This document shows, piece after piece, positions 29,728-40,200 of a DNA stretch of 64,000 bases (the stretch's first letter is position 1; every line of letters starts with the position of its first letter). A program made the position numbers and the translations under genes. Source of the stretch: Rhodoferax sp. (lineage in GTDB: Bacteria > Pseudomonadota > Gammaproteobacteria > Burkholderiales > Burkholderiaceae_C); assembly GCA_020048895.1 (NCBI GenBank), contig JAIFLV010000010.1, forward strand, positions 62,001 to 126,000, given 5' to 3'. The notes beneath the pieces were generated by a model that saw nothing but the letters and a program-made list of their open reading frames with translations, was not told the origin of the DNA and did not search any database.

Positions 29728-30165
29728 CTACTGAACCGCCAACACCTCGACGTTGAACACCAATGTCGCATTGGGCGGAATGACGCCAGGCACGCCGGTA
29801 GCCCCGTAGCCCATGCTGCTGGGAATAATGAGCGTACGTGTTCCGCCCACGCGCATGCCGGCCACACCCTGATCCCAGCCCGCAATCACCTGACCGGCAC
29901 CCAGCTTGAACTGAAACGGGGATTTGCCCACCGAGGAGTCAAACAATGCCCCCCGGAAATTGGCCGCTGCCGCGTCATACAGCCAGCCCGAATAGTGCAC
30001 CGTCACCAGGTTGCCAGCTGCAGCGATCGTGCCGGTTCCAATAGCTGTATCAGTCGCTTGCAAAGCGGTCGGTCCACTCGGCGCGGCAGCGCCGGAGCCA
30101 CCACCGCCACACCCTGTCACCAACAAACCAAAGGCCACCACAACCAATGCAAGAAAATTTTTCAT
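29728..30165 (-). CDS. FKBP-type peptidyl-prolyl cis-trans isomerase, lipoprotein
   Basis: The 145-residue protein has an N-terminal signal and a lipobox ending at C19 (LLVTGC), followed by a Gly/Ala/Ser linker. It is therefore predicted to be membrane-anchored in the periplasm. The FKBP domain contains VTVHYSGWLYD, FDSSVGKSPFQFKLGAGQVIAGWDQGV and the C-terminal [16 protein letters not shown]. It should catalyse proline isomerisation or act as a chaperone for exported proteins. The open frame runs far upstream but only the ATG at 30165 gives a sensible signal peptide. A second FKBP, without a signal, lies near 48.7 kb. Confidence 0.88.
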   Translation of the reverse strand: MKNFLALVVVAFGLLVTGCGGGGSGAAAPSGPTALQATDTAIGTGTIAAAGNLVTVHYSGWLYDAAAANFRGALFDSSVGKSPFQFKLGAGQVIAGWDQGVAGMRVGGTRTLIIPSSMGYGATGVPGVIPPNATLVFNVEVLAVQ

Positions 30166-30336
30166 AGGGAGAATCCAGCTATTTGCGCCGATGACGGCAG
30201 TTAATGAAGTCCCTATGGTAACGAACGCACCGTCGCCGGTGCCGACTGCCACGTAACTGCCACACTCGTGGTTTCCCCGGTAGCGCAAACAGGGCAATAT
30301 GGACGAAGATGGCGGCAACACCATCAGAGTCAACGC

Positions 30337-32283
30337 ATGCACACGAATTTCAACGAATCTTCGCAACACGGGGCCCGCCGCAACAAGGTGGTAAGTGCGG
30401 CTGAAGCAGTACGACTCATTCACGATGGCGACACGCTGGCCACTGGTGGTTTTGTCGGCATTGGTTTTGCAGAGTCCATAGCCGTCGCCCTGGAACAACG
30501 TTTCTTGAGCAGCAGAATGGAGACCGGTACGGGTCTGCCCCGCAACCTGACGCTGATTTACGCGGCCGGGCAAGGCGACGGCGCCGAGCGTGGCCTCAAT
30601 CACCTGGGCCACACAGGATTGGTCAAGCGCGTCATTGGCGGACACTGGGGCCTGGTTCCGGCCTTGCAGAAACTGGCGGTTGACAATGAAATCGAGGCGT
30701 ACAACTTGCCGCAGGGCGTCATCTCGCACCTGTTTCGCGATATCGCTGCGGGCAAGCCAGGGACGCTCACCAGTGTGGGCATCGACACCTTCGTCGATCC
30801 GCGTTGGGGCGGTGGCAAGATCAACGCCCGCACCACGGAAGACTTGGTGCGGCTAATGGAGATTGACGGCAAGGAATGCCTGTTTTACAAGGCCTTCCCC
30901 ATTTCGGTGGGCATCATTCGCGCGACAACGGCCGATGCCGATGGCAACCTGACCATGGAGCGCGAGGCGCTGACACTGGAGGCACTGGCCATTGCCATGG
31001 CAGCGCGCAATTCGGGCGGAATTGTGATCGCCCAGGTCGAGCGCATCGCAGACCGCGGAAGTCTGCACCCGCGACAAGTCAAGGTGCCCGGAGTATTGGT
31101 GGACGCTGTGGTGCTGGCAACCGACCCATCGCACCACATGCAGACTTTCTCCGAGGCCTACAACCCTGCCTACTCCGGCGAAATACGGGTGCCGCCCGAC
31201 ACGCTGCCGACACTGGCACTCACCGAACGCAAAGTGATTGCCCGCCGGGCCGCGCTGGAGTTGCGCACCAACAGCGTCATTAACCTGGGCATCGGTATGC
31301 CCGAGGCGGTGGCGAGCGTGGCGAATGAAGAACGCATCATTGACCTGTTGACCCTCACCGCTGAACCCGGCGTGATCGGGGGCATTCCGGCCAGTGGCAT
31401 GAGCTTTGGGGCGGCCATCAATGCACAGGCCATCATCGACCAGCCCAACCAGTTTGACTTTTACGACGGCGGTGGGCTCGATGTGGCGGTGTTGGGGCTG
31501 GCGCAGGCGGATGCGCAAGGCAACCTGAACGTCAGCCGTTTTGGCCCGCGACTGGCGGGTGCGGGCGGCTTTATCAACATCAGCCAGAACGCCAAGGAAG
31601 TGGTTTTTGTGGGAACTTTCACCGCGGGTGACCTCGACATCCGGCTGCAGGATGGCCGGGTGCATGTCCACAAGGAAGGACTGATGCGCAAGTTTGTGCA
31701 AAACGTCGAACACCGCACCTTCAGTGGACGCGAAGCCTGTCGCCGCGGGCAGCGGGTGCTGTATGTCACCGAGCGCTGCGTGTTTCAGCTCAAGGCCGAA
31801 GGCGGGCAAGGCAGCCTGGAACTCATCGAAATTGCCCCTGGCATTGACCTGGAGCGGCACATTCTGTCGCAAATGGATTTCATGCCTGGCATCAGCGACC
31901 GCCTCAAACTCATGGATGCCTCCCTGTTCCTCGACAAGCCGCTGGGCTTGCGGGTGCGCTTGCTGGAAACACCACTGGCCAGCCGGTTTGAACTCGATGC
32001 CGAGCACCGACGCCTCTTTATCAACTTTGAAGGCCTGGTGGTGGATCGGCCCTCGGACATAGACGACATCGAGCACACGCTGTTGTCGTTGCTCGAACCG
32101 CTGGGGGCCAAGGTGACGGTGGTGGTGAATTACGACAACTTCAGCATTTCCCCCCGCCTGTTTGACGGTTACTCGGCCATGGTGCGGCGCGTGGCAGAGC
32201 GTTTCTACCAGCGCGTGACACGCTATGGAACCGGCGGCTTTCTCAAGGCTAGGCTGGAAGCCCTCAAAAGCCCGACCGAGTAG
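30337..32283 (+). CDS. Fused acyl-CoA:acetate/3-ketoacid CoA-transferase
   Basis: The 648-residue protein carries alpha and beta halves of a family I CoA-transferase in one chain. It should move CoA between acyl-CoA and carboxylates through a glutamyl-CoA thioester. The alpha half has [17 protein letters not shown]; the beta half begins near [13 protein letters not shown]. The catalytic Glu is probably E343 in [12 protein letters not shown], as in YdiF-type enzymes. About 120 residues beyond the usual end (from about 525) form an extra C-terminal region of unknown role. The start at 30337 is chosen over an upstream in-frame ATG by resemblance. It is convergent with scoAB. Confidence 0.82.
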   Translation: MHTNFNESSQHGARRNKVVSAAEAVRLIHDGDTLATGGFVGIGFAESIAVALEQRFLSSRMETGTGLPRNLTLIYAAGQGDGAERGLNHLGHTGLVKRVIGGHWGLVPALQKLAVDNEIEAYNLPQGVISHLFRDIAAGKPGTLTSVGIDTFVDPRWGGGKINARTTEDLVRLMEIDGKECLFYKAFPISVGIIRATTADADGNLTMEREALTLEALAIAMAARNSGGIVIAQVERIADRGSLHPRQVKVPGVLVDAVVLATDPSHHMQTFSEAYNPAYSGEIRVPPDTLPTLALTERKVIARRAALELRTNSVINLGIGMPEAVASVANEERIIDLLTLTAEPGVIGGIPASGMSFGAAINAQAIIDQPNQFDFYDGGGLDVAVLGLAQADAQGNLNVSRFGPRLAGAGGFINISQNAKEVVFVGTFTAGDLDIRLQDGRVHVHKEGLMRKFVQNVEHRTFSGREACRRGQRVLYVTERCVFQLKAEGGQGSLELIEIAPGIDLERHILSQMDFMPGISDRLKLMDASLFLDKPLGLRVRLLETPLASRFELDAEHRRLFINFEGLVVDRPSDIDDIEHTLLSLLEPLGAKVTVVVNYDNFSISPRLFDGYSAMVRRVAERFYQRVTRYGTGGFLKARLEALKSPTE

Positions 32284-32305
32284 ACAGACGCCGCCAGCGG
32301 CAGCG

Positions 32306-32944
32306 CTAGATCAGGGTGACGCCGGTTTTGGCTTGCACCATCTCGCGGGTGACATCGGGAGCCAGTTCGACCAGTTTCAGCCCGGCGGGCGTCACATCCA
32401 TCACTGCCAGATCGGTAATGATGCGGTCGACCACGCCGACCCCTGTCAACGGCAAGGTACAGGACGGCAGAATCTTGAGGTCGATGGTGCCGTCTTTCTT
32501 TTTTGCCACATGCTCCATCAGCACGATGACGCGCTTGACACCCGCCACCAGATCCATCGCGCCGCCCATGCCCTTGACCATTTTGCCCGGAATCATCCAG
32601 TTGGCCAGATCGCCCTTCTCGCTGACCTGCATGGCACCCAGAATGCTGAGGTTGATCTTGCCGCCGCGGATCATGGCAAAACTCTCGTGGCTGCCAAAAA
32701 TGCTGGAACCCTTGATGGTGGTCACGGTTTGCTTGCCCGCGTTGATCAGATCGGCATCCACCTCATCTTCCGTCGGAAACGGACCGATGCCGAGCATGCC
32801 ATTTTCACTTTGCAGCCAGACTTCCTTGTCGGCGGGCACAAAATTGGCCACCAGGGTCGGAATGCCGATACCCAGATTCACGTAAAAACCGTCTTGCAGT
32901 TCCTGCGCCGCCCGTGCGGCCATTTGGTCTTGACTCCAGCTCAT
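32306..32944 (-). CDS. scoB: 3-oxoacid CoA-transferase subunit B
   Basis: This is the beta subunit of a succinyl-CoA:3-ketoacid (or 3-oxoadipate) CoA-transferase, 212 residues long. It has the glycine-rich loop [15 protein letters not shown] and the catalytic motif SENG, in which E47 forms the CoA thioester. [19 protein letters not shown] is also typical. It follows scoA after 32 bp and the two subunits should form a complex. Acetoacetate and 3-oxoadipate enzymes are hard to separate by sequence; the absence of pca genes nearby favours ketone-body use. Confidence 0.9.
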   Translation of the reverse strand: MSWSQDQMAARAAQELQDGFYVNLGIGIPTLVANFVPADKEVWLQSENGMLGIGPFPTEDEVDADLINAGKQTVTTIKGSSIFGSHESFAMIRGGKINLSILGAMQVSEKGDLANWMIPGKMVKGMGGAMDLVAGVKRVIVLMEHVAKKKDGTIDLKILPSCTLPLTGVGVVDRIITDLAVMDVTPAGLKLVELAPDVTREMVQAKTGVTLI

Positions 32945-32976
32945 ATGTGCTCCTATGCTTTGGGGGTGACTGCGCT

Positions 32977-33684
32977 TCAGGCTGCAGATTTTTCAGTCAG
33001 GGTGCGCTTTTCAATGCGCTTTTCGGGTGTGGCGTTGAGCACCAGACGGTGCACATAGATACCCGGAAGATGCACTTGGTCTGGCGCAATGGCACCCGTT
33101 TCCACAATCTCTTCCACTTCGACCACGGTAATCTTGCCCGCCATCGCCACCGCAGGGTTGAAATTGCGGGCGGTAAAACGGAACTGCAAATTCCCGGATT
33201 TGTCTGCCCGGTGCGCCTTGACCAGTGCTACCTCCGGCAACAGGGCGCGCTCCATCACGTAATTTTCACCATCAAACTCACGCACTTCCTTGCCCTCGGC
33301 GACAAGCGTACCGACGCCGGTCTTGGTAAAGAACGCCGGAATGCCGGCCCCACCGGCACGCAGGCGCTCGGCCAGGGTGCCTTGCGGGGTAAATTCGAGT
33401 TGCAGTTCGCCGGCGATGTACTGGCGCTCAAATTCCTTGTTTTCGCCCACATAGCTGGAAATCATTTTCTTGATCTGGCGGGTTTCAAGCAATTTGCCCA
33501 GCCCGAAGCCATCGACGCCGGCATTGTTGGAAATCACTGTCAGATCTTTCACGCCGGTGTCCTTGAGGGCGTCAATCAGCGCCTCGGGAATGCCGCACAA
33601 GCCAAAGCCGCCCACCGCCAGTAATTGGCCATCTTTGACAATGTCGGCAAGTGCCAGCGCGGCACTGGGGAAAATTTTGTTCAT
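32977..33684 (-). CDS. scoA: 3-oxoacid CoA-transferase subunit A
   Basis: This is the alpha subunit of the same two-subunit CoA-transferase, 235 residues long. The CoA-binding glycine motif [17 protein letters not shown] is near the N-terminus, and [17 protein letters not shown] and ELTPQGT-like residues ([20 protein letters not shown]) follow, all characteristic. GAGGAG lies about eight bases before the ATG. The gene is divergent from the PAS-LuxR regulator, 79 bp away, which is the likely controller of scoAB. Confidence 0.9.
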   Translation of the reverse strand: MNKIFPSAALALADIVKDGQLLAVGGFGLCGIPEALIDALKDTGVKDLTVISNNAGVDGFGLGKLLETRQIKKMISSYVGENKEFERQYIAGELQLEFTPQGTLAERLRAGGAGIPAFFTKTGVGTLVAEGKEVREFDGENYVMERALLPEVALVKAHRADKSGNLQFRFTARNFNPAVAMAGKITVVEVEEIVETGAIAPDQVHLPGIYVHRLVLNATPEKRIEKRTLTEKSAA

Positions 33685-33708
33685 CGCACATTGCTCCTCA
33701 AATGAATC

Positions 33709-33752
33709 TATCGCATACGATACTACTTATGCTGTTACGTAGTTTCCCGTAA
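33709..33752. promoter_or_regulatory. Palindrome cluster between scoA and the PAS-LuxR regulator
   Basis: Three inverted repeats occupy this short stretch. TATCG-CATA-CGATA at 33709-33722 is perfect. ACTACTTA and TACGTAGT at 33722-33743 are complementary in seven of eight positions around six bases. TTACG and CGTAA at 33735-33752 flank eight bases and resemble the sites of FixJ-class LuxR-type regulators. On the minus strand the last site would sit near -40 of a scoA promoter whose -10 overlaps the first palindrome. This is the natural operator for the divergent regulator. Confidence 0.5.
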
Positions 33753-33763
33753 AGTGCAACCCT

Positions 33764-34318
33764 ATGGATATTGATTACCGTGTTGCGTTTGACCTGGCCC
33801 CGGTAGGCCTGGCGCTTTCGCGCAACCGCTCCATCATCGACTGCAACCAGCATTTGTGCGACATGTTTGGCGCGCTGCGTGAGCAACTGCTGGGCCAGTC
33901 GTTTCAGATCCTATACCCCAGCGCGGACGAATACGAGCGCACCGGCGCGCGAATCTCGCCCATCCTCAACCGCAACGGCACCTATTCGGACGACCGCATC
34001 ATGAAACGCGTCGACGGTCGCCTCAAAGGCGAAGCGTTCTGGTGCCACGTCACGGGCCGGGCTCTGAACCGGCAAGCGCCTCACGAAGCCGGCATCTGGT
34101 GCTTTGAGGACCTCAGTGCGTCGCGCCCGGTCAAGGCCGAGTTGACGGCTCGGGAGCGCGAGGTCGCTGCCCACCTGATGCAGGGACTCACCTCCAAACA
34201 AATCGGCAAAACCCTGGAAATCAGCCACCGCACTGTGGAAATCTACCGTGCGCGGCTGATGCGGAAATACCAGGCATCGACCGCAGGTGATCTGGTGCAC
34301 AAATTGATGGCGGGGTAA
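33764..34318 (+). CDS. PAS domain LuxR-type transcriptional regulator
   Basis: The 184-residue protein has an N-terminal PAS domain (about 8-115; LAPVGLALSRNRSIIDCNQH and the later FWCHVTGRALN). A C-terminal GerE/LuxR helix-turn-helix (about 125-184) reads LTAREREVAAHLMQGLTSKQ and HRTVEIYRARLMRKY. There is no receiver domain, so it probably binds a small ligand or cofactor through PAS and is not phosphorylated. Its position opposite scoAB, with palindromes between them, suggests that it controls CoA-transferase expression and perhaps its own. The ligand is unknown. Confidence 0.83.
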   Translation: MDIDYRVAFDLAPVGLALSRNRSIIDCNQHLCDMFGALREQLLGQSFQILYPSADEYERTGARISPILNRNGTYSDDRIMKRVDGRLKGEAFWCHVTGRALNRQAPHEAGIWCFEDLSASRPVKAELTAREREVAAHLMQGLTSKQIGKTLEISHRTVEIYRARLMRKYQASTAGDLVHKLMAG

Positions 34319-34465
34319 AAACCCCACAGCAGAGCGGGTTAGCTACATCAGACCTTTGATTTGACTAGGCCAGAATTGCGCCGCATGACCCAAAGCCCAT
34401 CGGTGACCAGGGCGCTGTTGCGTTAAACAGTACTATTCCAAGATGACCACCGGCAAAATCGCACA

Positions 34466-35881
34466 ATGAACCTTCCATTTCCCATAAACCTCATCATTGC
34501 TCCGGCCCTACTGGCGTTGACCGCCTGCTCCAGTGTGATGCCGCCCAACCAGGTTATCGCCGGGACACCGCAGCAGTGGTACGCACCGCTGCCCCATCAG
34601 GGCAGTATGGAGTCGCTAACTCAGTGGTGGCAACAACAGGGAGACCCGCTGCTCGTAGAGCTGATTGCTGCCGCGCAAGCGGCAAGCCCCACCGTCGCGG
34701 CCTCCCTGTCGCGGGTTGAAAACGCGCGGGCGCAACAGGCCGCCGCTTTTGGCACCCTGGTACCCAATTTAAGCGCCCAGATCGTTGGCACTCGCGGCGT
34801 AAGCCAGCCCGGCCTGCCAGTCACCAATTCCCGCCAAGTCGGCCTGCAAGCTGCGTGGGAAATCGACCTGGTGGGTGCCAACCGGGCCGTGAACAATGCG
34901 GCCCGCGCCAATGTGGAAGGCACGCAAGCCCAGTGGCACGACGCCCGCGTAACCGTCGCCGCAGAAGTGGCCAACCTGTACTACGGCCAGGCCCACTGCA
35001 TCAAACAATTGGCTCTGACCCAACGCGACACCACCTCGCGCCAGGAAACTGTCCGCCTCACAGAGATTAGCGCCGATGCCGGGTTTTTGTCCCCCTCGAT
35101 GGCGGCGATGGCACGCGCCAGCGCGGCCGACGGTAGCAGCCGCGTCACTCAGCAGGCCGCGCAGTGCACATTGATCACCAAGGCGCTGGTGGCACTCACC
35201 GGCGTGGCCGAGCCCGAATTAAGGCAAAAACTGGCTCTAGCGCAGGCCAGACCTGCGCAAGGCGCTTCTATTTCGATAGCAAGCGTGCCCGCCCAAACCA
35301 TTGCCCAGCGTCCCGATGTGTTCAGCGCCGAGCGCGATGTCATGGTGGCCAGCGCCCAGGTGGGTGCTGCGGTGGCCCAGCGCCTGCCGCGCCTGAGCCT
35401 GAGCGGCAGCATCGCCGGCACGCGAGTGACTACCAACGGCGTGGACACCGATGGCACGACCTGGTCCTTCGGTCCGCTTGCCATCAGCCTGCCGCTTTTT
35501 GATGGTGGCCAGCGCGCTGCTGCAGTCCAGTCCGCCGAGGCCAACTACCGTGCCGTGGTCAGCACCTACCGCGCCCGGGTGCGTAATGCAGTGCGCGAGG
35601 TGGAAGAAGCCCTCATCAACCTCGACAGCACCCGGGCCCGCGCCCACGACGCCAGGGTGGCACGCGACGGCTATGCCCAAACCCTGACTGCCACACAGAC
35701 CCGCTTCAGCCAGGGCCTGGCCAGTCTGGTGGAACTGGAAGACGCCCGGCGCAATGCGCTGGCGTCCGAATCCGCCCTGCTCGCCCTGGACCTCGAACGC
35801 AGCCAGGTCTGGGTAGCGCTGTACCGAGCGTTGGGCGGTGGTTTTGAACCCCAGACAATTTCCCAGACGGCTGCGAATTGA
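34466..35881 (+). CDS. RND efflux outer-membrane lipoprotein, NodT/OprM family
   Basis: The 471-residue protein is a TolC-like outer-membrane channel. The signal ends in a lipobox with C21 (LTACSS). Two repeated outer-membrane efflux domains follow. The first has QWWQQQGDPLLVELI and AARANVEGTQAQWHDARV. The second has AQTIAQRPDVFSAERDVMVA, GPLAISLPLFDGGQRAA and the final coiled coil before LVELEDARR. It is the first gene of a three-gene efflux operon; the next start is 31 bp away. Substrates cannot be predicted. No TetR or MarR regulator is adjacent. Confidence 0.9.
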   Translation: MNLPFPINLIIAPALLALTACSSVMPPNQVIAGTPQQWYAPLPHQGSMESLTQWWQQQGDPLLVELIAAAQAASPTVAASLSRVENARAQQAAAFGTLVPNLSAQIVGTRGVSQPGLPVTNSRQVGLQAAWEIDLVGANRAVNNAARANVEGTQAQWHDARVTVAAEVANLYYGQAHCIKQLALTQRDTTSRQETVRLTEISADAGFLSPSMAAMARASAADGSSRVTQQAAQCTLITKALVALTGVAEPELRQKLALAQARPAQGASISIASVPAQTIAQRPDVFSAERDVMVASAQVGAAVAQRLPRLSLSGSIAGTRVTTNGVDTDGTTWSFGPLAISLPLFDGGQRAAAVQSAEANYRAVVSTYRARVRNAVREVEEALINLDSTRARAHDARVARDGYAQTLTATQTRFSQGLASLVELEDARRNALASESALLALDLERSQVWVALYRALGGGFEPQTISQTAAN

Positions 35882-35912
35882 CCCCCCTTCATTGATACGA
35901 CGCAACACCAAC

Positions 35913-37100
35913 ATGAACCTCCTGTCCAACTCCTCCATCCGCAAAATCACGGTCAAGCCCCTCACGCTGACACTGGTAATTGCGAGTCTGCTCACCCTGT
36001 CAGCCCTGGGCCTCTTTGCCACCCGCAGTCTGGCCGCCGATGCCGCCAAGCCGGCGGCGACCACCAAGCCGGCGCTGACCGTGTCCCTGGTCCAGCCTCG
36101 TAGCAGCATGCTGGGCATCAAGCTGTCTGCCAACGGCAGTGTGGCGGCCTGGCAGGAAGCCAGCGTCGGCGCAGAAGCCAATGGCCTGCGTGTGGCCGAG
36201 CTGCACGCCCAGATCGGTGACCGCGTCACCCGTGGCCAACTGCTGGCCAGCTTTGCTGCGGAGAGCGTGCAGGCCGATGTTGCCCTGGCCCGCGCTGCTG
36301 TAGCCGAGGCCCAGGCCAATGCGCTGGACGCGGCAGCCAACGCCGACCGTGCCCGCGCCGTGCAGGGCAGCGGTGCCATCAGTGCACAACAGGTCAACCA
36401 GTACCTGACTCAAGATCTGACTGGCAAAGCGCGCGTCGAGTCGGCCAAGGCGCAACTCGATTCCCAACTGCTGCGCCTCAAAAACACCCAATTGCTGGCG
36501 CCCGATAGCGGCATCATCTCGGCCCGCATGGCCACGGTGGGCTCGGTAGTGGGTGCCGGTAGCGAGATGTTCCGCCTGATTCGCCAGGGCCGTCTGGAGT
36601 GGCGTGGCGAAGTCACGTCCGCCGAGCTGGGCCGCATCACCCCCGGCACTCAAGTGTTGCTAACGGCCCCCGGCGGCGCGCAAGTGAAAGGCAAGGTTCG
36701 CAATCTGGCTCCTACAGTCGACGCCGCCACCCGCAATGGCCTCGTCTACGTGGATCTGCTAGGCGCAACGCCCGGCGTGGCAGCCAGTTTCAAGCCCGGG
36801 ATGTACGCGAGAGGGGAATTCGAGTTGGGAAGCTCGGGCGGGTTGACCCTGCCGCAAACTGCCGTGGTGGTGCGCGACGGGTTCAGCTACGTTGCGCGCG
36901 TTGGAGCCGACAACCGCGTCGCCCAGGTCAAGGTGCAGACCGGTCGCGTGGTGGGTGACGAGATCGAGATCACGAGTGGCGTCAAACCCGAGGACAAGCT
37001 GGTCGCCAGTGGCGGTAGTTTCCTGAGCGACGGCGATTTGGTGAAGGTGGTGAATAGTGCTCCAGCGCCCGTGAAACCTGCGCAGGCAGCTAGCAAATAA
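35913..37100 (+). CDS. RND efflux periplasmic adaptor (membrane fusion protein)
   Basis: The predicted 395-residue protein has one N-terminal membrane segment or signal (VIASLLTLSALGLFATRSLA). The barrel-sandwich half-motif ANGSVAAWQEASVGAEANGLRV and the matching LLAPDSGIISARMATVGSVVGAG flank an alpha-hairpin. A beta-barrel and membrane-proximal domain end the protein (TLPQTAVVVRDGFSYVARVG). It should link the RND pump to the NodT channel. The start at 35913 is favoured because the frame upstream overlaps the channel gene. The protein belongs to the HlyD/AcrA group. Confidence 0.9.
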   Translation: MNLLSNSSIRKITVKPLTLTLVIASLLTLSALGLFATRSLAADAAKPAATTKPALTVSLVQPRSSMLGIKLSANGSVAAWQEASVGAEANGLRVAELHAQIGDRVTRGQLLASFAAESVQADVALARAAVAEAQANALDAAANADRARAVQGSGAISAQQVNQYLTQDLTGKARVESAKAQLDSQLLRLKNTQLLAPDSGIISARMATVGSVVGAGSEMFRLIRQGRLEWRGEVTSAELGRITPGTQVLLTAPGGAQVKGKVRNLAPTVDAATRNGLVYVDLLGATPGVAASFKPGMYARGEFELGSSGGLTLPQTAVVVRDGFSYVARVGADNRVAQVKVQTGRVVGDEIEITSGVKPEDKLVASGGSFLSDGDLVKVVNSAPAPVKPAQAASK

Positions 37101-37241
37101 GGAGCAACGAGCTATGAGCCCCCACATTCACATGCGTTCATTGCCCCCACTGGGGGCGCTTGCCGCCCTGCGACTTTGCGGGACAGACCTTCAGCTCTGT
37201 CCTCAACTGATTACGGGTGTCGCGGCTCGGCAGGAGGCACG
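37101..37241. repeat. Intra-operon spacer with GC-rich hairpins
   Basis: This 141-base gap interrupts an otherwise compact efflux operon. It contains GCCCCC-ACT-GGGGGC at 37143-37157 and GGACAGA/TCTGTCC at 37181-37202 with an eight-base loop. The first has no T-run, so neither is a standard terminator. An AGGAGG ribosome site for the pump gene lies at 37232-37237. The hairpins may stabilise or attenuate the mRNA. No small gene with a convincing start is visible. Confidence 0.5.
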
Positions 37242-40200
37242 ATGAACGTCTCCGCCTGGTCCATTAAAAACCCGATTCCGGCAGTCATGCTGTTTGTGCT
37301 GCTGACGCTGGCCGGGCTGATGTCCTTCAAAGCTATGAAGGTGCAGCAGTTCCCGGACATGGAGTTGCCTACCGTGACGGTGTCCGCCAGCCTGCCCGGT
37401 GCCGCACCGGCGCAACTGGAAACCGAAGTCGCCCGCAAGCTGGAAAACGCCATTGCGTCACTGCAGGGACTGAAAAACATCTACACCAGTGTGTCGGACG
37501 GCATGGTCTCCGTGACAGCCGAGTTCCGCCTGGAGAAACCGACACAGGAAGCGGTAGACGATGTGCGCAGCGCGGTGCAGCAGGTGCGCAGCGACATGCC
37601 CAGTGATCTGCGCGACCCCGTGGTCAGCAAGATGAACCTGTCGGGGGCGCCGATACTGGCCTTCACCATCCGCTCAGGGCAGATGGACGACGAAGCCCTG
37701 AGCTGGTTTGTCGACAACACCATCACGCGCGCGCTGCTGGGTGTGCGGGGCGTGGGCTCGGTGGTGCGTGTGGGCGGGGTGACCCGCGAAGTGCAGGTGG
37801 CGCTGGACCCGCTCAAGCTGCAAGCGCTGGGCGCTACTGCGGCCGATGTGTCGCGCCAGCTCAAGCAGGTGCAAACCGAGAGTGCCGGTGGCCGCGCCGA
37901 CCTGGGTGGCTCCGAACAACCGATGCGCACGCTGGCAACCGTGGCGACAGTGGACGAATTGTCGCGCCTGGAATTGAGTCTCTCCAGCGGCAAGCGGGTG
38001 CGGCTGAAGGAAATCGCCAGCGTCAAAGACACAGTCGCAGAGCAACGCAGCTTTGCCACGCTGAACGGGAAGCAGGTGGTCGGTTTCGAGATAACCCGCA
38101 GCAAGGGCGCCAGCGAAGTGGAAGTGGGTGCGGCGGTGCAAAAGGCGCTGGCCGAACTCAAAGCTGCCCATCCCGACCTGGAGTTGACGCAAGCCTTTGA
38201 CTTTGTGACTCCGGTGCAGGAGGAGTTCGATGCCTCCATGACCATGCTGTTTGAGGGAGCGTTGTTGGCCGTCATTGTGGTGTGGTTCTTCCTGCGCAAC
38301 TGGCGTGCCACATTCGTATCGGCTGTGGCGCTGCCGCTGTCCGCCATTCCGGCCTTCATTGGCATGAACTACATGGGCTTTACGACCAATATCGTGACGC
38401 TGCTGGCGCTCTCGCTGGTGATCGGCATTCTGGTAGACGACGCCATCGTGGAAGTGGAAAACATCGAACGCCACCTGCGCATGGGAAAGACGCCCTACCA
38501 GGCTGCGATGGAAGCGGCGGATGAGATCGGCCTGGCCGTGATCGCCACCACGTTTTCGCTGATTGCCGTGTTCCTGCCCACCGCCTTCATGAGCGGGGTT
38601 GTTGGCAAGTTCTTCAAGCAATTTGGCTGGACGGCCGTGTTTGCGATATTCGCGTCCCTGATGGTGGCGCGGCTGCTGACCCCCATGATGGCGGCCTATC
38701 TCATGAAACCGTCCACCCACGTGCACGAGGAGCCGGTGTGGATGGCCTTGTACCTGAAGATCACGCGCTGGACGCTGCACCACCGCTGGATCACCATGTT
38801 CTCGGCGGTTGGTTTCTTCGTTGGCTCGCTGTTCCTGGTGCCGCTGATTCCCAGTGGCTTCATTCCGCCCGATGACAACTCCCAGACTCAGGTCTACCTG
38901 GAACTTCCCCCCGGCACCACGCTGGCGCAAACCCGTGCGGCGGCCGAACAGGCTCGCGACCTGATTGGCAAGGTGCCGCACGTGAACAGCGTCTACACCA
39001 CGGCCGGCGGCGGCAGCGTGGGTTCGGACCCCTTCATGGGCGGAGCCAGCACCGAAGTACGCAAAGCCACACTGACCGTGCTGCTGGCAGAGCGCGGTCA
39101 GCGTCCGCGCAAGCAGGTCATCGAGAGCGAAATGCGCACCGCACTGTCCGAATTGCCCGGCGCACGCTTCAAGGTTGGTCTCGGCGGCTCGGGCGAGAAG
39201 TACATGCTGGCCCTCAAGGGCGAAGACCCCGTGGCATTGGCCCAGGCGGCAGCGGCCGTGGAGAAGGACCTCCGCAAGATTGCGGGGCTGGGAAACATCT
39301 CCTCGAGTGCCAGCCTGAGCCGCTCCGAAGTAGCGATTCGGCCTGACTTTGGTCGCGCCGCCGACCTGGGTGTGACCAGCGCAGCGATCGCCGAGACGCT
39401 GCGCATTGCCACTGTGGGTGACTACGACTCGGCCTTGGCCAAGCTCAACTTGAGCCAGCGCCAGGTGCCCATCGTGGTGAAACTGGCCACCGATGCCCGC
39501 CAGGACCTGGACCTGCTCGGCCGTCTGATGGTGCCAGGCGTCAAAGGCCCCGTCATGTTGAGCCAGGTCGCATCGTTCGAGATGTCGGGCGGGCCAGCGG
39601 TGGTGAGCCGCCTGAACCGGGTGCGTAATGTCAATTTCGAGGTAGAGTTGTCTGGCGTGCCCCTGGGCGAGGTGACCGATGCCGTGGCCAAACTGCCCAG
39701 CATCGTCAACCTGCCAGCGGGGGTACAGCAAGTCGAGATTGGTGACGCCGAAGTGCAGGCGGAAATGGTCGCAGGCTTCGGCATGGCCATGATGACGGGT
39801 GTGCTTTGCATCTACATCGTGCTGGTGCTGCTGTTCAAGGACTTCCTGCATCCGATATCGATTTTGCCGTCGGTGATCCTGTCCTTTGGCGGGGCCTTCA
39901 TCGGTTTGCTGGTCAGCGGGAAAATGCTATCCATGCCATCCTTCATTGGTTTGGTAATGCTGATTGGCGTCTCTACCAAGAACTCCATCCTGCTTGTGGA
40001 TTACGCCATCATGGCCCGCCGCGACCATGGCATGAACCGCCTTGACGCGCTGATTGACGCCTGCCACAAGCGGTCACGGCCCATCATCATGACCACCATT
40101 GCGATGGTTGCGGGCATGTTGCCCTTGGTGATCGGGCTTGGCAACGCGGACAACAGTTTCCGCGCACCGATGGCGGCGGCGGTCATTGGTGGCCTGATAA

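Noticed and set aside
37674-39851. Open frame of 725 codons antisense to the RND pump
   Set aside because: His/Gln-rich composition is that of the reverse complement of the pump gene; no motif is present.
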